Shown one piece after another: positions 46,625 through 59,500 of a DNA stretch of 64,000 nucleotides. A program made the position numbers and the translations under genes. This DNA is from Pleodorina starrii. Taxonomy: Eukaryota > Chlorophyta > Chlorophyceae > Chlamydomonadales > Volvocaceae. The notes beneath the pieces were generated by a model. The model did no database searches. It was not told the DNA's origin and saw nothing but the letters and a program-made list of their open reading frames with translations. The stretch lies in NCBI GenBank assembly GCA_030267565.1, contig BRXU01000004.1, forward strand, positions 667,501 to 731,500, written 5' to 3'. The first letter of the stretch is position 1; every line of letters begins with the position of its first letter.

Positions 46625-49600
46625 TCATGCCAAGGCTTGAGCATGGGCCATGAGCTGACACAGCCGGTTGAGCGTTACCTGACCCTGATTTGGAGGGACG
46701 AGGGGGAGAGGGAGGGGGAGAGGGGGCGGTGGATAGGGGTTTTAGGGTTTTTTAGGGTTTCAGGGTTTTAGGGTAGAGGGAGGTGGGCGGGAGGCCACGA
46801 GCGCGAATTCCGACTGCGTGGCGTCGCCTTTTGCCGGATGGTCCGTCCGGGGGGCGCCGTACTCCCCCCCCCGAGGGCCCCGATTCGTACTGGTGGTGGA
46901 GGGGGGGAGAGGCCTCTGGGACGTGGGGGCTGGTCACACGCATGCACGCAGACCCGTGTGTTGACCCGTGTGTTGACCCGTGGGTGAGAAGACCCCGCCC
47001 CGCCCCGCCCCGCAGTGCAGTGCAGTGCGCACGCAGACCGTTACGTACAGCGCGCATGCCTGGCCATACAGAAACACAAAAATGCGTGTCACACGTGTCT
47101 GCCGCGGCCCCCTCCCCAGTCCCCACCCGCCCAGCCACCCACCGGGTCCGAGTCCTCCCCCAGTGAGGAGAACACCGCATCCGCCCCGCTGAAGTCCTCA
47201 TCAGTCGTGTAGCTGGACTTGGTGACAATGCAGCTGAGGGGGGGGGAGGGGGGAGGGGAGGGGAGGGGGGAGGAGGGGAGGGGAGGGGCGTTTGTGAGGG
47301 CATGACGAGTCAGGAAAGGTCAGGGAGGGGAGGCAGGAGGTGGGCGCATACCGGTATGGGATGGGCAGGGAGAGGGAAGGGCGCGCGAGGGTGGTGGTGG
47401 TGGTGGTGGTGAGGTGGGCCGGGTCAAGGGGGATGAGCGGGGGGTAGAGCGGGGGGTGAGGAGGCCGGGCGGGTTGCGGCTGCCTCGGAGCTCTGGCGGC
47501 GGTTTTCCAGCTGAGGACAGGTAGACAGGTAGACAGGCAGGCAGGCAACCACGGCTGAAGGCCCCTCTCCTCTCCCCTTTTTTCCCCTCCCCTCCTCTCC
47601 CCTCCTGAAAGCGCGCTACTCCCCCCCGGGCTAAACATGCGCATCCCTCTCCTCCCCTGCCCTTCCTTCCCCGCGCGGCCGCACGCACCCCACCGCACCG
47701 AAACCACACCGCACCGAAACCACTCACGTCATTCCCGCCGCCTTTGCCGCCCGGAGGCCGATCCGCGAGTCCTCCACAACCACACACCTGCGGCGGCGGT
47801 GACGCGACGCGATGGTACGAACAAAGTACGGGATTACGGCGGGGTGAATAAAGCAGACAGCGGCAGCGGAGAGGGAAAGAGGTAGGCGGGGAGTGTGGGT
47901 GCAGTTTACGGTAGACGGGCTGCGCACCGATCTTCGAAACCCCGGGCTCCGAAACCCCCAGCTTCGAGACCCGAGGGGGGTTTGGCTCCGAAACCCCACG
48001 AGGGCACGACCCACCTGGCGGGGTTCACCCCAAGCTCCCGGGCCGCCAACAGGTAGATGGCGGGGTCGGGCTTCTTCTTGGGTACGACATCACCTGAGCA
48101 GTACGGCACAAAGTACGACAAGCGAGGTTTAGGGAGAGGCGCTTGGATGTGGTCCGAGTGCGTCTCTTCGCACCCCCGACCCAACGTGTGTGTGTTTTGC
48201 CGCACCCGCCCGCCCACCCACTCGCTGCCCGCTTCGGTTCCCGGCATGTCCCCGGTACTTCCTCCCAACCCAACCCAACCCAACCATAAACCACCCGGGC
48301 CCCAAAACCAAACCAACCTCCTTCGGCCTCCCAACTCCTAACACCCCCACCAGCCCAAAACCGGAGGACACCCTCCCACCCCGCCCCGTCATGTGACCAC
48401 CCCGCTCACTCACTCATCCACCCAGCCACTCGTGCACCCAGCCACGCCGCCAGTCGCCCACCCAGGCCGCCCTCCCAAAGGCCGTCCCCTCTCTCGGGGC
48501 CCCGCCCCGCCCCGCCCCGCCCCGCCCCGCCCCGCCCCGCCCCGCCCCGCCCCGCCCCGCGGCAAGCCCCTCACCCGCAAACACGCGCATGACTGCCGCC
48601 ACCTGCGGTCCCAGCATCACCCTCACAATGGTGGACACGGCCCGCTCATTGGAGGTACTGCACACAGCCACAGGCACACCCGCGGACAGGGCCTCGCCTG
48701 CGGGCGGACATTGCGGGGGGGGAGGGGGGTTCGGAGAGTGAATTTGCAAGAATGAAGTAAGAAGGGGGGGGGAGGGGGGGCGAGGGGGGCGGCCCTGAGG
48801 TCGTTGGTGCTGATGAAGAATACCGAAATGTGGCCCGGTCCGGATGCGAGCTCACCGCCCGGTCAGCGGTCCCACCCGGTCAGCGGTCCAACACGCCACA
48901 AAACGCGGCGGTTGCATTTCGGCCCTCCCCCCGCCCCGCCCGCCCGCCTCCCCGGGTGCCTCCTCGCCTTTCCCCGGGCGCCGGGAACCCCACCACAGCC
49001 CCCGACCTCAAACCAAAATCCACCCACCCACCCGGCCAGCCACCCACCGATCAGTCGCGCCACCCCCGGCCTCAGCGGCATGGCCCCCGAATCCACCAGC
49101 TCCATAAACAAATCCGTCTTCAGCAAGTGCAGCTCCTGGACAAGGGCCTTACGGGCGGCGGGGTCCTGGGGGTGGGGATGGGAGGGAGAGGGGGAGGCGG
49201 GTAGGGGAGGACAGGCCTGGGGGTGTGGTGGGGAAGGGGGTGAGGGGTGTGGCTCAGGGTTGTAGCAACCCCGGTGCGGATGCGTCCGCCCTGAGGCTTC
49301 TCCGCCGACGCAACGGAGGTGGATACCGGTATCTGGGTACCTGGGTGCCTGGATACCGAGGTATCTGGGTACCTGGGTGCCTGGATACCGAGGTATCTGG
49401 GTATCTGGATAGGTGTGGGGGCCGGGAAGTAAACCTACGGGTGTGGTGGACCATACCCGTAGGTTTACTTCCCGGCCCCCACACCTATCCAGATACCCAG
49501 ATACCTCCGTGCATCGATAGAGAGGCCCTGTGGTCCCAGGACACACCCAGCCAGGCAGCCACCCACCAACACCCACACGCACACACATCCAGCCACCCAC

Positions 49601-50725
49601 CGTGGTGCTCTTGAAGGGCTCCTTATCCAGATGATCCTGAGGGGGGGCCGGTTGGGAGGGCGGGGGAGGGCGGAGAGGGGCGGGAGGTTGGGTAGGATGG
49701 AGGAGGGCGGGCGAGGGGCATGAGGGGCATGTGCTTCCGGGTGGCGGCTCATACAAACACACAGACACACACATACGGTGTGGTGGTCGTGGCGGTCGTG
49801 GTGGTGGTGGTGGTGGTGGTGGTGCTGCTGCTGCTGCTACTTTCGGAGGTCATATGCGTAACGGGCGGCAATGGAAGACCGCCGGCTCGGGAGTAATCCG
49901 GCAGAACTGCTGCCCCAGAGGGGAGGCCGCCCCCTCCGCCGTGAAGCCGCCTATGGTAGGGCTTGGCAGCGAGACCAGCGGTTGGTCGTTGGATGGTATT
50001 CGGTTGAGTGGTTTAGCCAGCGTAGCCCCTTAACCGTAGCAGTCCCCGGACACCAACCCCTGCCCTGCTGAAAGTGAGGCCCGGCGGCGGCAGCGTCTGT
50101 TGGTAGTTATTTGCCGTACGTTGAAGTACTTGGTCATGCGCTCCTTGCCGCCACCGATCTCCAGCAGCTCGCCGTACAGATCGACGCCCCACTCGTGATC
50201 CAGGCCTGGGGCAGTGACGGGGTCGGGGAGGGGTGAACAGGTGGGTTTGGTGCGTGCCGGTATGCACGTCGACAGGGTGCATGTGGCATAAGGGGCGAGG
50301 ACCGGCTTGACCGGCAGCGCTAACGGCCAGACCGGCAGCGCTGCCCCTTGAGGTTATCCACAGATAGGCCGGGGGGAGTCGGGGGCGGGAGAGCTTCCTC
50401 TGCCATCAATGGGTCCACAACTTATCGCAGAGGCCACGTCCACGAGCTGCCCCGAGGACACGCGCGACAGACCGGACAGTTGAGTAAAGGGGATGACGAC
50501 TTCCACGCGTACGGTACCTTTACGCTTGAATGCCTCGTTGAAGCTGATACGGTGGCCATCACGCTCCGTGTCCACGAGCACTCCGTCGCAGTCAAACAGC
50601 AGGGCTTCAGGCAGCTGCTGCGCCTTCACCAGAATCGCATGCCTGGCCGCGCGACGCGCACCAGGCGCTGGGGCGGCAAAAGGCCTAACCCTGCCAGCTG
50701 ACTGGCGTTGGATAACGGACCGCAT
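46625..50725 (-). CDS. CBBY: CbbY-like HAD-superfamily phosphatase, predicted chloroplast
   Basis: Nine exons keep phase and give 284 aa: 50725-50518, 50205-50120, 49636-49601, 49165-49048, 48697-48575, 48093-48015, 47787-47728, 47233-47143, 46678-46625. After an Arg/Ala-rich N-terminus that fits a chloroplast transit peptide come HAD motif I (FDCDGVLVDTE; nucleophile Asp45, acid Asp47), the cap region (HEWGVDLYGELLEIGGGKER, MTKYFN), MPLRPGVARLI, motif II (VAVCSTSNE), motif III (DVVPKKKPDPAIY) and motif IV (VVVEDSRIGLRAAKAAGMT), then CIVTKSSYTTDEDFSGADAV and a helical end (VTLNRLCQLMAHAQALA). Plant and bacterial CbbY removes phosphate from xylulose-1,5-bisphosphate, a misfire product that inhibits Rubisco. 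All catalytic residues are present. The 36-bp microexon (49636-49601) encodes DHLDKEPFKSTT. Confidence 0.9.
48500..48559. repeat. (CCCCG)n pentanucleotide array
   Basis: About 12 CCCCG units in the CbbY-like intron between exons 5 and 6. The complementary strand, which is the transcribed RNA sense, is CGGGG. Confidence 0.9.
49328..49507. repeat. 32-bp tandem repeat running into a perfect 52-bp inverted repeat
   Basis: Two identical 32-bp units (49328-49359, 49360-49391) are followed by inverted arms 49390-49441 and 49456-49507, which are perfect 52-bp reverse complements around a 14-nt loop (tgtggtggaccata). The whole structure is inside the CbbY-like intron 49600-49166 and would fold in the pre-mRNA. 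Confidence 0.95.
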
Positions 50726-51617
50726 AGGAAATGCAGAAAGCCCGTGGCCGTGCAACGAACCGGGAATTCGGTTGAAAGCCCGAGGAGTAAGCGCGGGCAC
50801 AAATGCACTTATAGTGATCTTCTGTTTATTCTCTGGGCTTGAGTAATGTGGTGTGTGCTGGGCAAATGGGGCGCGCAAAAAAGTCCCTATCCCGCCGTAC
50901 GCCCAGTCGCTTTCTCAGTCGCTCTGTGCGTATCGCGTAAAAATGCGCACATTAAAGGGTCATACCGAATGAGAGTAAAGTTCCAAGGATGATTCGGTCG
51001 AAAGGAAGCTCGCGCCGGTGAAGGTAATCGAGCGCGTGGAGGGAGGAGTCGATTCTGAAGCAGCCATACTTGCTTTAAATAAAACAGCCTTTCTTGATTT
51101 CATGTGTCATGAACGCTTTGTCAATTTTTGCGAAACTTTGCCTGGCGTTTCGGCACAACGAACACCGGAATGCCGGTAACGGTCATAATCGGAGTATCGA
51201 CTATCGGACTTCTGAAGCCTCCACATTTCGCATCTTGGCACGTTCGGGGGACGATAGGGCGACGGTTACCTGCCGGGACTGATTGATCTCTAGCCAGACC
51301 GCAAATGCACGTCATAAGCCACACCCTAAACACAGCATCTCCTGGCATCTCCCTGCTCCCATCTTGCACCTTCGGTCAGGGATTGAGGCCGGCATCTAGA
51401 TCTGGCAAGTGGCCGTCTTGACCGACAACTGACAGCAGGCCAACATGCATGGAAGGGCGTGGCGTGCAAGGGCTTTCCAAGCAGTGCGTTGCAGGGTTGA
51501 GCCAGTGCCCGTCGCGTCTAGCCCTAATGTTGGGGATGGGGCGGGGGAGGGGAGATCGGTGCGACGCGGGAACCCAGTCCAGCCCGGTAACCGTGCTTGC
51601 TTGTTTAGGCTACTACC
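50726..51617. other. Intergenic upstream of CbbY-like gene
   Basis: Contains the promoter region of the CbbY-like gene and about 0.7 kb of moderate-GC sequence up to the MITE. No coding exon supported. Confidence 0.4.
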
Positions 51618-51871
51618 CAGGGTGGCTATCTTATTTTGCCGAGTATCTGCGGCCAGAGATACTCCTGGCTCAGAAGCGCTGAGAGTATCTGTCAGGATCT
51701 GTCTAGGAGGGGAGTTTCCCGGCTAAACACGGTCCCGGGAGATATCATGCCCACCTGTGAGGCCGAATTATCTAAACCTTCAGCTTTTTGCACGGCAAAA
51801 GTATCTTCAGATTTCCAAAATTTTCTCCCGAATATATATCCATATCTTAAGATAGCCACCCTGCTACTACC
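51610..51871. mobile_element. hAT-type MITE with 16-bp TIRs and 8-bp target-site duplication
   Basis: Terminal inverted repeats cagggtggctatctta (51618-51633) and its exact reverse complement (51848-51863) bound a 246-bp element. It is flanked by identical 8-bp direct repeats ctactacc at 51610-51617 and 51864-51871. TIRs beginning CAGGG with an 8-bp duplication are characteristic of hAT transposons. Inside are subterminal short repeats (gagtatctg, agatactc) and no transposase frame, so it is a non-autonomous element that would need a hAT transposase elsewhere in the genome. Perfect ends and duplication suggest recent insertion. Confidence 0.85.
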
Positions 51872-53568
51872 CCGCTTGGCAGGCAGTGACACTGATCTTG
51901 CCACCCCACCCCACACCCCAAGCTGTTACAACCCAGTTGAGTGCATCCTCTCTCGCATCGCTCTGCAGGCTGCATCCCGGATGTGGTTACGGGGGCGCTC
52001 CCTCCGGGGGGCCCACCTGGTCTCCCTTTGATAACGCCAACGAACGGCCCCCCCGTCCTGAAAATGCCCGGGACGCGGCGAAAGGCAACCCCTCCCAAGT
52101 AAAAACACAATCCCCTTTCGCCCATACGCATCAGTCGAACTCCGACTCCGACTCCGGCTCTTTTCCCACACACAGGACTCATTACCTTTCCAACCTGGTC
52201 ATAAGCAGCCGTCCGCGTCATGCAATCAGTCTGAGTCAGTCAGTCAAGTCAGTCAGTCAGGTGCGTTGCGGCCGGTCGGGTGCCCACTTTAACGACATTA
52301 CGTATACGGTAACGTCCACGTCAGCACGAAATAAGCCGCTGCGCCGGCGGCCCTCACCGGTGGACCGCCGCCGCGCAGCTCAGCCCCCACACAGCCACAC
52401 CAGGCGCTGCAGCAGCCCTATATACGAAACAATTATCGGTGCATCGGTCCAAGATGTGAAGAGTGCGCGCATGCGTGTGTGCGTGGTGGTGGTTATCCAA
52501 GCGCTACTGAAAACGGGTGGCGCCGGTTGCGTCATCCAACAAGTCAAAACCCAATCACAACATGCAGTCAGGTAGGTAGAGCTAGGCAGGCAGGCATGCA
52601 TGCAGGTAGGTACCGGAGCGCTTGCGGGGGAGGATGCAGGCAAGATTTTGGCGGGAAAGCGCGCCTCCCTTCCTCCCGCCCGGTGTGTGGCACTGGAGCG
52701 GTTCGTGTGTGCGTGCGTGAGTGCGTGCGTGCGCGGAGGTTGTCCACGTGTAGGCCGCGGGGGAAGGGGGGAAGGGCGGGGAATGCAGCTGCGCGCAAAG
52801 ATGTACCGTACTCTGCCCACATCCTGGTGCAGCCCGAGCGGTCTAGAGCCCGTTCCCTAAATGGGGTCATTCGCAGCCCCTTCTGCGGCCAGCTGGGCAT
52901 GCGCCCGACACACCAGCCGAATAGGGTGGCCATAGGTATCGCCGTATCGCCCCCGAATGGCCACCACCCAGAGGCAGCAGGGGGGACACGCAAGTAGCCC
53001 GCAGCAGAATCGGACGACAAGAAATGAATGCAACGCCTCACCCAACCTCACCCAACCTCGCCACCTCCCGCCCTTGCGGACCGGGGCCGGTGGCAGCAGG
53101 CACGGAGCAGGAGCAGAGCGCCGCCACACCACTCCACTCCTTCCGAAGGTGGGGCACCGCCACCGCCAGGACCACCACCACCACCGCCGCCGCCACCACC
53201 ACCACCACCACCACCACTCGTACCAGTCCAGACAAAAAGACAAACCAGGATCGCAACGACCCGAGACACCCCGCAACTGTGAATCCACGGGCGCATCAAT
53301 CGTGGGGAGGCGGCGGCGGCGGCGGGAGGGAGGGACGGATGGAGGGAGGGCGGGGGTCTAGGTTCCGCACACCGGAGAGCCGCGGGGATGGCGGTGAGGG
53401 GCTGCTGCCGCTTCACGACGAGCCGCGGAAATCGACGACCGTGGTGGATTGAGATGGATCGATTGATGGATGGCTCGATTCGTAGGGCCCGTCATCCTCT
53501 CGTCGTCCTCCACGTGCCCCCCCGCATGGTGATGGCTGTGTGTTCACGGCTGTGGACAAACCGCAACG
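51872..53568. other. Intergenic, no gene supported
   Basis: Between the MITE and the 3' end of the CSPP1-like gene. Short repeats such as cagtcagtcagt (near 52232-52258) and an interrupted (ACC)n tract (53167-53220) are present. No convincing exon on either strand. Confidence 0.4.
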
Positions 53569-56500
53569 CTACTCGTCGTCGTCGTCTTCGTAGTCGTCTT
53601 CGTAGTTGTCGTCGTCATCGTCGTCCGGGACGAGGCTCGCGGCGGCAGGTGAGGCATTGGCGGCGGCGGCGGCGCCGCCGCCTCCATCGCCCGCAGCGCC
53701 CGCCGGGCTGCCGCCCGCCGGCGAGGGGGTCCGCTGCGAGTCGAGGCGCCGGCCCGCCCGCACAGGCCGCCGCTGTATTGGAAAATCTGATGCAGGGAGG
53801 GAATCCGCCGCACTGGCCGCGCTACCTGCCCGACAGCCCTCGCTCGGCCCTGCGCCCGCCCCCGCCGTAACGCCGCCGCCACTGCTCGTCGCCCGCTCGC
53901 CCGCCATCTCCTCCGCATCCGCCGCAACGGAGGCCGGACGTCTTAAGCTGGCGGCGGCGGCAGCGCCGCTGCCGCTGGCGGAGCCCCGCCTGCCGCGGCT
54001 CGCAGACGGCCGGTTCACCGCCGCCACCGCCGCCGCCAGCGCAGTGGGACCGTCGTCGTCGTCGTCGCCGCCGCCGTCGTCGTCAGCACCCTCAGCCGCC
54101 AACGCCGGCGACAGCGGCGGCACCGCCGCCGCGGAGCGGTGCGACACAAGCGCTTTGTACGACATCATACTGTCCGAGTAGAACGACCGAGTCGCGTGCG
54201 TTCCGGCCGCCGCTGCCGCCGCCGCCGCCGCGGCGGCGGCGGCGCCGACCAACATGTCGCCGTCAGCGCCGCCCACATAGCCAGCTGCGGTGCGCGGCGA
54301 CATCATCTCCGCGTGGCCCGGTAGCGAGGGCTCCCGGGAGGGACGGCCGCGGTACGACCGCGTCGTCGGCGGCACCTCCTCCGCGACGTACTCCACTGTC
54401 GTACCGGCGCTTCCGCTGCCATCCTCGCTGCCCCCCGCCGCCAGCGGCCCCGCCAGCAGCTTCTCCTCGTGCCCCTGCCGCAGCACCCTCTGCAAGCCCT
54501 CCAAGCTCCGCCGCGACACAGGCTGTTGTACTGGCCCTGCCGCCGCCGCCGCCGCCAGCGCCGGCGGCACCACCGGCAGCAGCGACGGCTGCGACTGCAG
54601 CGGCACCGCAGAGGCGGCGCGGCCGCGCGGCGGCGCAGCTCCCCCTCCCCCTCCTCCCCCTCCTTGCGGCCGGCCGCTGCGCGCCCGGGCGCCGCCGGCC
54701 TGCGGCCCCCGCGTCTGTTTCACCGGGCTGGGCAGGTGGTCGCCCCGCAGGATGGCGGGCGACGCCGGCGGCTTGAACGTCGGCTGCCGGCGGGGCCCCA
54801 GCGACGGCAGCGCTCCGCCTCCGCCTCCACCTCCGCCTCCGCCACGACCGTGGTGGGCCTGCCCCTGCCCCTGTCCGTGTCCCTGCCCGGGGCCGTCCGG
54901 TTGTTGGTTGAGGCCGAAGAAGCTGTTGTAGCGGCTCTTGGGCGGCGACGAGTCGAATCCGTAGCCGTACACGGAGTGGATCCGGGGCTGGGCGGCGCGC
55001 GGGCCGCCCATGCCCGGGGGCAGCGGAATGCCGCTGCGGCGCGCGCCGTTGGAACCGCGGTTCAGCCCGGGGCCCTGCGAGGGCGGGGGAGGGGGGCGTA
55101 TACAAGATACACGACGGCATACGGCGGTCTGTGAAACATGGCGTGTGACACCACCAGGGCTCGTGGCGGGCGCCATTGGGCCTGTTGGTTGGTGGGTTGG
55201 TTGGGTGGTTGGTTGTGCCTTTATCTTTGCCCTGCTGCTGGTCGTGTCCTAGGTCGCCCGGCGGACCGACTCGACTCGGAAAGGTGTGCCCCGACGGGGA
55301 TCGCGTCCAGAGGCCCCCGCAGACTTGTGACCCCTCTTTGTCCTCTCGTGCAACTGCGAAGGCTGACGCCAGGCGGCCTGTCCTCACGGGCCAGACACGA
55401 CGCCTCGAGACGCTCCCAGACCTCAGCTCAGCCCAGCCCAGCGTAGCTCATCTCGCCCGCCGCCGTCACCGTTTGCGCCGCCACGCAACCCCCGACCGCA
55501 ACCCGACCCCCCAACATCCCCCCACGCCACACGCACACACAGCCATCCGCACCTGCAGCTCCCCAAGCTCGCCGTACCCAAAGCCGCCGCCGTACATCCC
55601 GCCGCCAAAGCCATCCCCGCCGCCGCCGCCAGGCGAGAAGCCACCACCGCCACCACCGCCTCCGCCAGCGCGCCCCACGGGCGACAGCGGCGGCCCGCCC
55701 AGGCCGCCGCCGCCTCCGCCGCGCGGCCCCGGGTCCGTGAGGCCCCGGCGGAGGACCTCCGACGCCACCGGCCTCGGCAGCGGATCCGGAATGGAGTTGG
55801 TGGTGACGGGCACCAGGTGCGTGTCGACGATGACGGTGCCGCCAGCGTACGACAACTCCAGGGCGTCGCCGCCGCCGCCGTCGGCGCCGCCAGCGTCGCC
55901 CCCCAGCGTCGCTCTGACGCGCTGCAGCTCCTTCCAGGCCTCGTCGCGGTCGGCCAGTGCGCGGCTGGCGTCGTTGGCGAGTTTCTCCATGGCGGCCGCC
56001 TGGCGGGCAAAGTCCTCCCGCATGCGGGACTGCTCCTCCTGCGGATACCGGTAGGAGGTCACGGCGGTAGAGAACACCACCGGGGGTTTTGGATTGGGTT
56101 TCATGGTTTTTAGGGGGTTTAGGGGGTTTAGGTTTGGCGGGCGATGGGGGTAGGATACCCGAATGTGTGAGTACTAGGGGGGTTGCGTGGCGAGATGGAT
56201 TTATCTGGCAGCGGCGAGGGGGGCCGGGAGCGAGTGCGGGCGGCGTGGTGTGTGTTGCGCGTTGCGCGGTGTTGAGCGCGCCACACGTGATCGGAACGGT
56301 ACGGACCCCGGCGGGATAACGGTGCTGGACGACGACGACGCAGCATTGCACAGCACAACACAGCACCGGAGCGACAGCCAGGTCGCCGCCTTTCACACCG
56401 GCTGCTGCTGCTGCTTCCCACTGCGTTGCACGTCGCCGCAACGAGCATGAATGACGACGCGAGGGGCCCCCCGCCCTCCCGCACCGCCCAAGCCGTTCCT

Positions 56501-59500
56501 TTCCTGCGCTCCCGGCGCGCCCTTGGCGCCGCAGCTGACCGCCGCCGGCCCGCGCCCATACCCACCCTAGTCCCGCCAGCCGTAGCGAACACTCAGCCAG
56601 CCACGGTTCCTCGCCGACCCGTGGGTCACATATCGGCATCCCACACCCACCTGCAGCTGTTGAAGCAGCGACGTCACATGGCCCCGGCCCGTTCCGCCGC
56701 CGGCCCCGCCGCCGCCGTCGTGGCTGGGGCCACGTGGCATGAGGCCGGGACCGGGCGACATGCCGCCCGCCAGGCCGCCGCCGATGAGCTCGTCTGCGGG
56801 GCGGGCGTCGACCGGGGGGCGTAAGAGGAAGGGCTGCTCGGGCAGGATATACGGCCTGGCAGTGTCCCCGAATCGGGCTCCAGGTTGCAAGCCCTCGCTC
56901 TGGTCAGTCAGAAAAGGAAAAGAATTAGCCCAGATTTGGCGGAGGCGCCGCCGTTGGCCTTATTTAACGGCACCGCAGCAGTGCAGCGCCCAACGAGGGG
57001 CCGATGGCCGCATGGCGTGCAGCCCATTGCGCGCTGCATCCCCTCTTGCGTAGGGGTGCAGCCAAAACGGCCTCCTACCCAAACCAGAACCTTTCGAGTG
57101 CCGAGGCGACTTGAGAGCGCCAGGAGAATACACCAACCCAAGTCAGTAGTAGTTTCAGGCGCGGTCACGCGCCGGCCCCTTCCATGCAGTGCTGTAAGGC
57201 GGTATGGGCACAGACAGCAAGCCGTCCCTCCACCCGTCATGCCGTTCCCCGGGCCCAGCCGCTCACCGTCCGCCGCTCCGGCGCTTGCCCGCCGGCCGAA
57301 CAAGCCCACCGGCCGCGGCGAGACCTGCGGCGGCGCCTGCGGCGGTGGCGACAGCGGCGGCAGCGCCGTCGGCGGCGCTGCCTTTGGCGCGTCCAGCCAC
57401 GAGGCATCGATGATCTTGCCGCCCTTGCCGTGCCGCCGCGGCGGCAGCGGCGGCCGCCCGCCATCCAGACCCATCCCGCCACCGCCGGAGCTCTCTCGCC
57501 GCTGTAACAGGGATGGCTGCTGCTGTAGCTGCTGTTGCTGCAGCAGCTGTTTTTGCTGCTGCGGCGACAGCGGGTCGCCCGCAGCAGCTGCCGCTGCACG
57601 TGCCATTTCCGCCTGCCGCTGCGCTGCCAGGTTCTCCTGCGCCGCCTGTGTGGGGAGACGACCAGCGAGGCGGTGGGCCGCATCGTGACGTGCGCGCATC
57701 GCAACCATGGCCGCCCCTCCCCCTCATTACCCCCCGGTTCCGCTCCCTGTGGCTTCGCCTTCCCTAACCCTAAAGCCCTAAGCCCCTTGCGTTGAGCGTG
57801 ATGCCCCTTAACCACCCCCGCCTTAGCCCCGCCATCATTAAACGCATGTCGGTAGCAGCGGGTGCGAACCGTCAAAGGGGGGACCACACTTGGTCCACCC
57901 AGCTGCACCCCTGTCCTCACCCCCTCCCGCTCGGCTCCCACCCCCCCCGCCGTTACCCGCATCTCCGCCTCCTCTTTGAGCCGCTGCCGCTCCAGCTCAG
58001 CGCGTTCACGTGCCTGGAGCACGTACCGCGGAGGGGAGAGAGGGTTACAACAGCACCCTCAGCACCGCAGACGCCCCCCCGGGGCGGAAAGCGAGTGCAG
58101 CAACAGCAGCAGCAGCAGCAGCAGCACAGCGCAAGACAGTCACAGTCCTGTATCATTCCTTACACGAGTGCGAGACCACGCCGTGAGAAAACATCCCACT
58201 CCTCCTCTCTTTCCCCCCTCGCACAGTCCTACCTCATCCCTCACCCTGGAACTGCTGGGCCTGTTGGCCTGCTGCCGCCATCCTTCCCTCCGCCAAGACC
58301 CCTCCCAATCCGCCACCTCCGCTCCCTCCGCTGTGGTACGCTCTCGTCACTACTCCCCTCCCCTCCCCTCTCCTCCCCCACCGCACCGCACAACCCCACA
58401 CCCACCCACCCGCCCACCTGCCGCTCGCGCTTCTCCCGAATCTGCTCTTCCAGGTCCATCTGCAGCCGCTGCCTCGCCATCTCCTTGGCCCGCCGCTGCT
58501 CATCACTTGGACCCGCGATCAGGTCGTTCATGGCCGCCATAAAGCGCCGGTTGCCGGGGCTCACCGGCGGGATGGCGCCGGGGGACAGCACCGGTGCGGG
58601 CGGCCCGTCAAAGGGCAACCCCGGACCGCCCGACATGGGCGGCAGCGGCAGTGCCCCAAACGACAGCGGCGCCAGCTGGCCGCCGTGGCTGTGGGGGTGG
58701 CCCGAGCCAGGGCCTGGGCTGCCGCCCAGGGGCCCCTCGCCGTTGAGTTGCAGCGGCGTGATGCCGCCGAGGGCGCCGCCACCGGGGAGTTCCACCGTGA
58801 GCCGACCCGCGGGTCCCGGCGGGCCCATGCCGGGGAAGGGGCCCACAGGGGCCGGCGGCATCCCCATCCCAATGCCAATGCCCGGCCCGGGACTCCCCAG
58901 GCCCAGCGGCGAGCCGGGTCCGCCGCCGCCGCCTCCGCCGCCGCCGCGCTGGCGCAGGTTGGCCACCGGCCTGCCGTACTCGTCGCGGATGGGGTCGCCA
59001 CCGCCGCCGCGTCGCGCCGCGCGCGCCGCCGGGTCCCAGGGCTGCGGCGCCGCCGCCGCGCGCGCCTCCCACGCCGCGTCCTCCTCCCGCCGCCGCCGCT
59101 GCTCCACTTCCTTGGCCTGCTTCTTCGCGCGGATCTGCTCCTCCAGCTCGCGCCGGTAGGCCTCCTTGCGCGCCTCCGCCTCCATGCGTGCAGCGACCCG
59201 TGGGTCGGCTGCGGCTGCGAAATCCAGGGGCGGCGGTCCGCCGTACGGCGGGCTGCCGCACCCCCCCGGCGGCGGCACTCCTCCTCGAGGCCCCGGCCCC
59301 GCGCCCATGCCCGGTCCCAGGGGGTTCTGCCCCATCCCCATCCCCATGGGCGGCGGCGGCTGGCCCAGGGGCAGGCCGCGGGCTCCAGGGGAGGGGGGCT
59401 GGCCGCGGGGCCAGGGCCCGGGGCCCTGCGGCGGTCCTCCGGGCCCCATCATCCCGCCCGCGCCCATGCCTCCGCCGCCAGGGGTTTGCTGGTGCGGGGG

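Noticed and set aside
49328..49391. Possible CRISPR-like tandem repeat
   Set aside because: Head-to-tail 32-bp units with no spacers, inside a eukaryotic intron.
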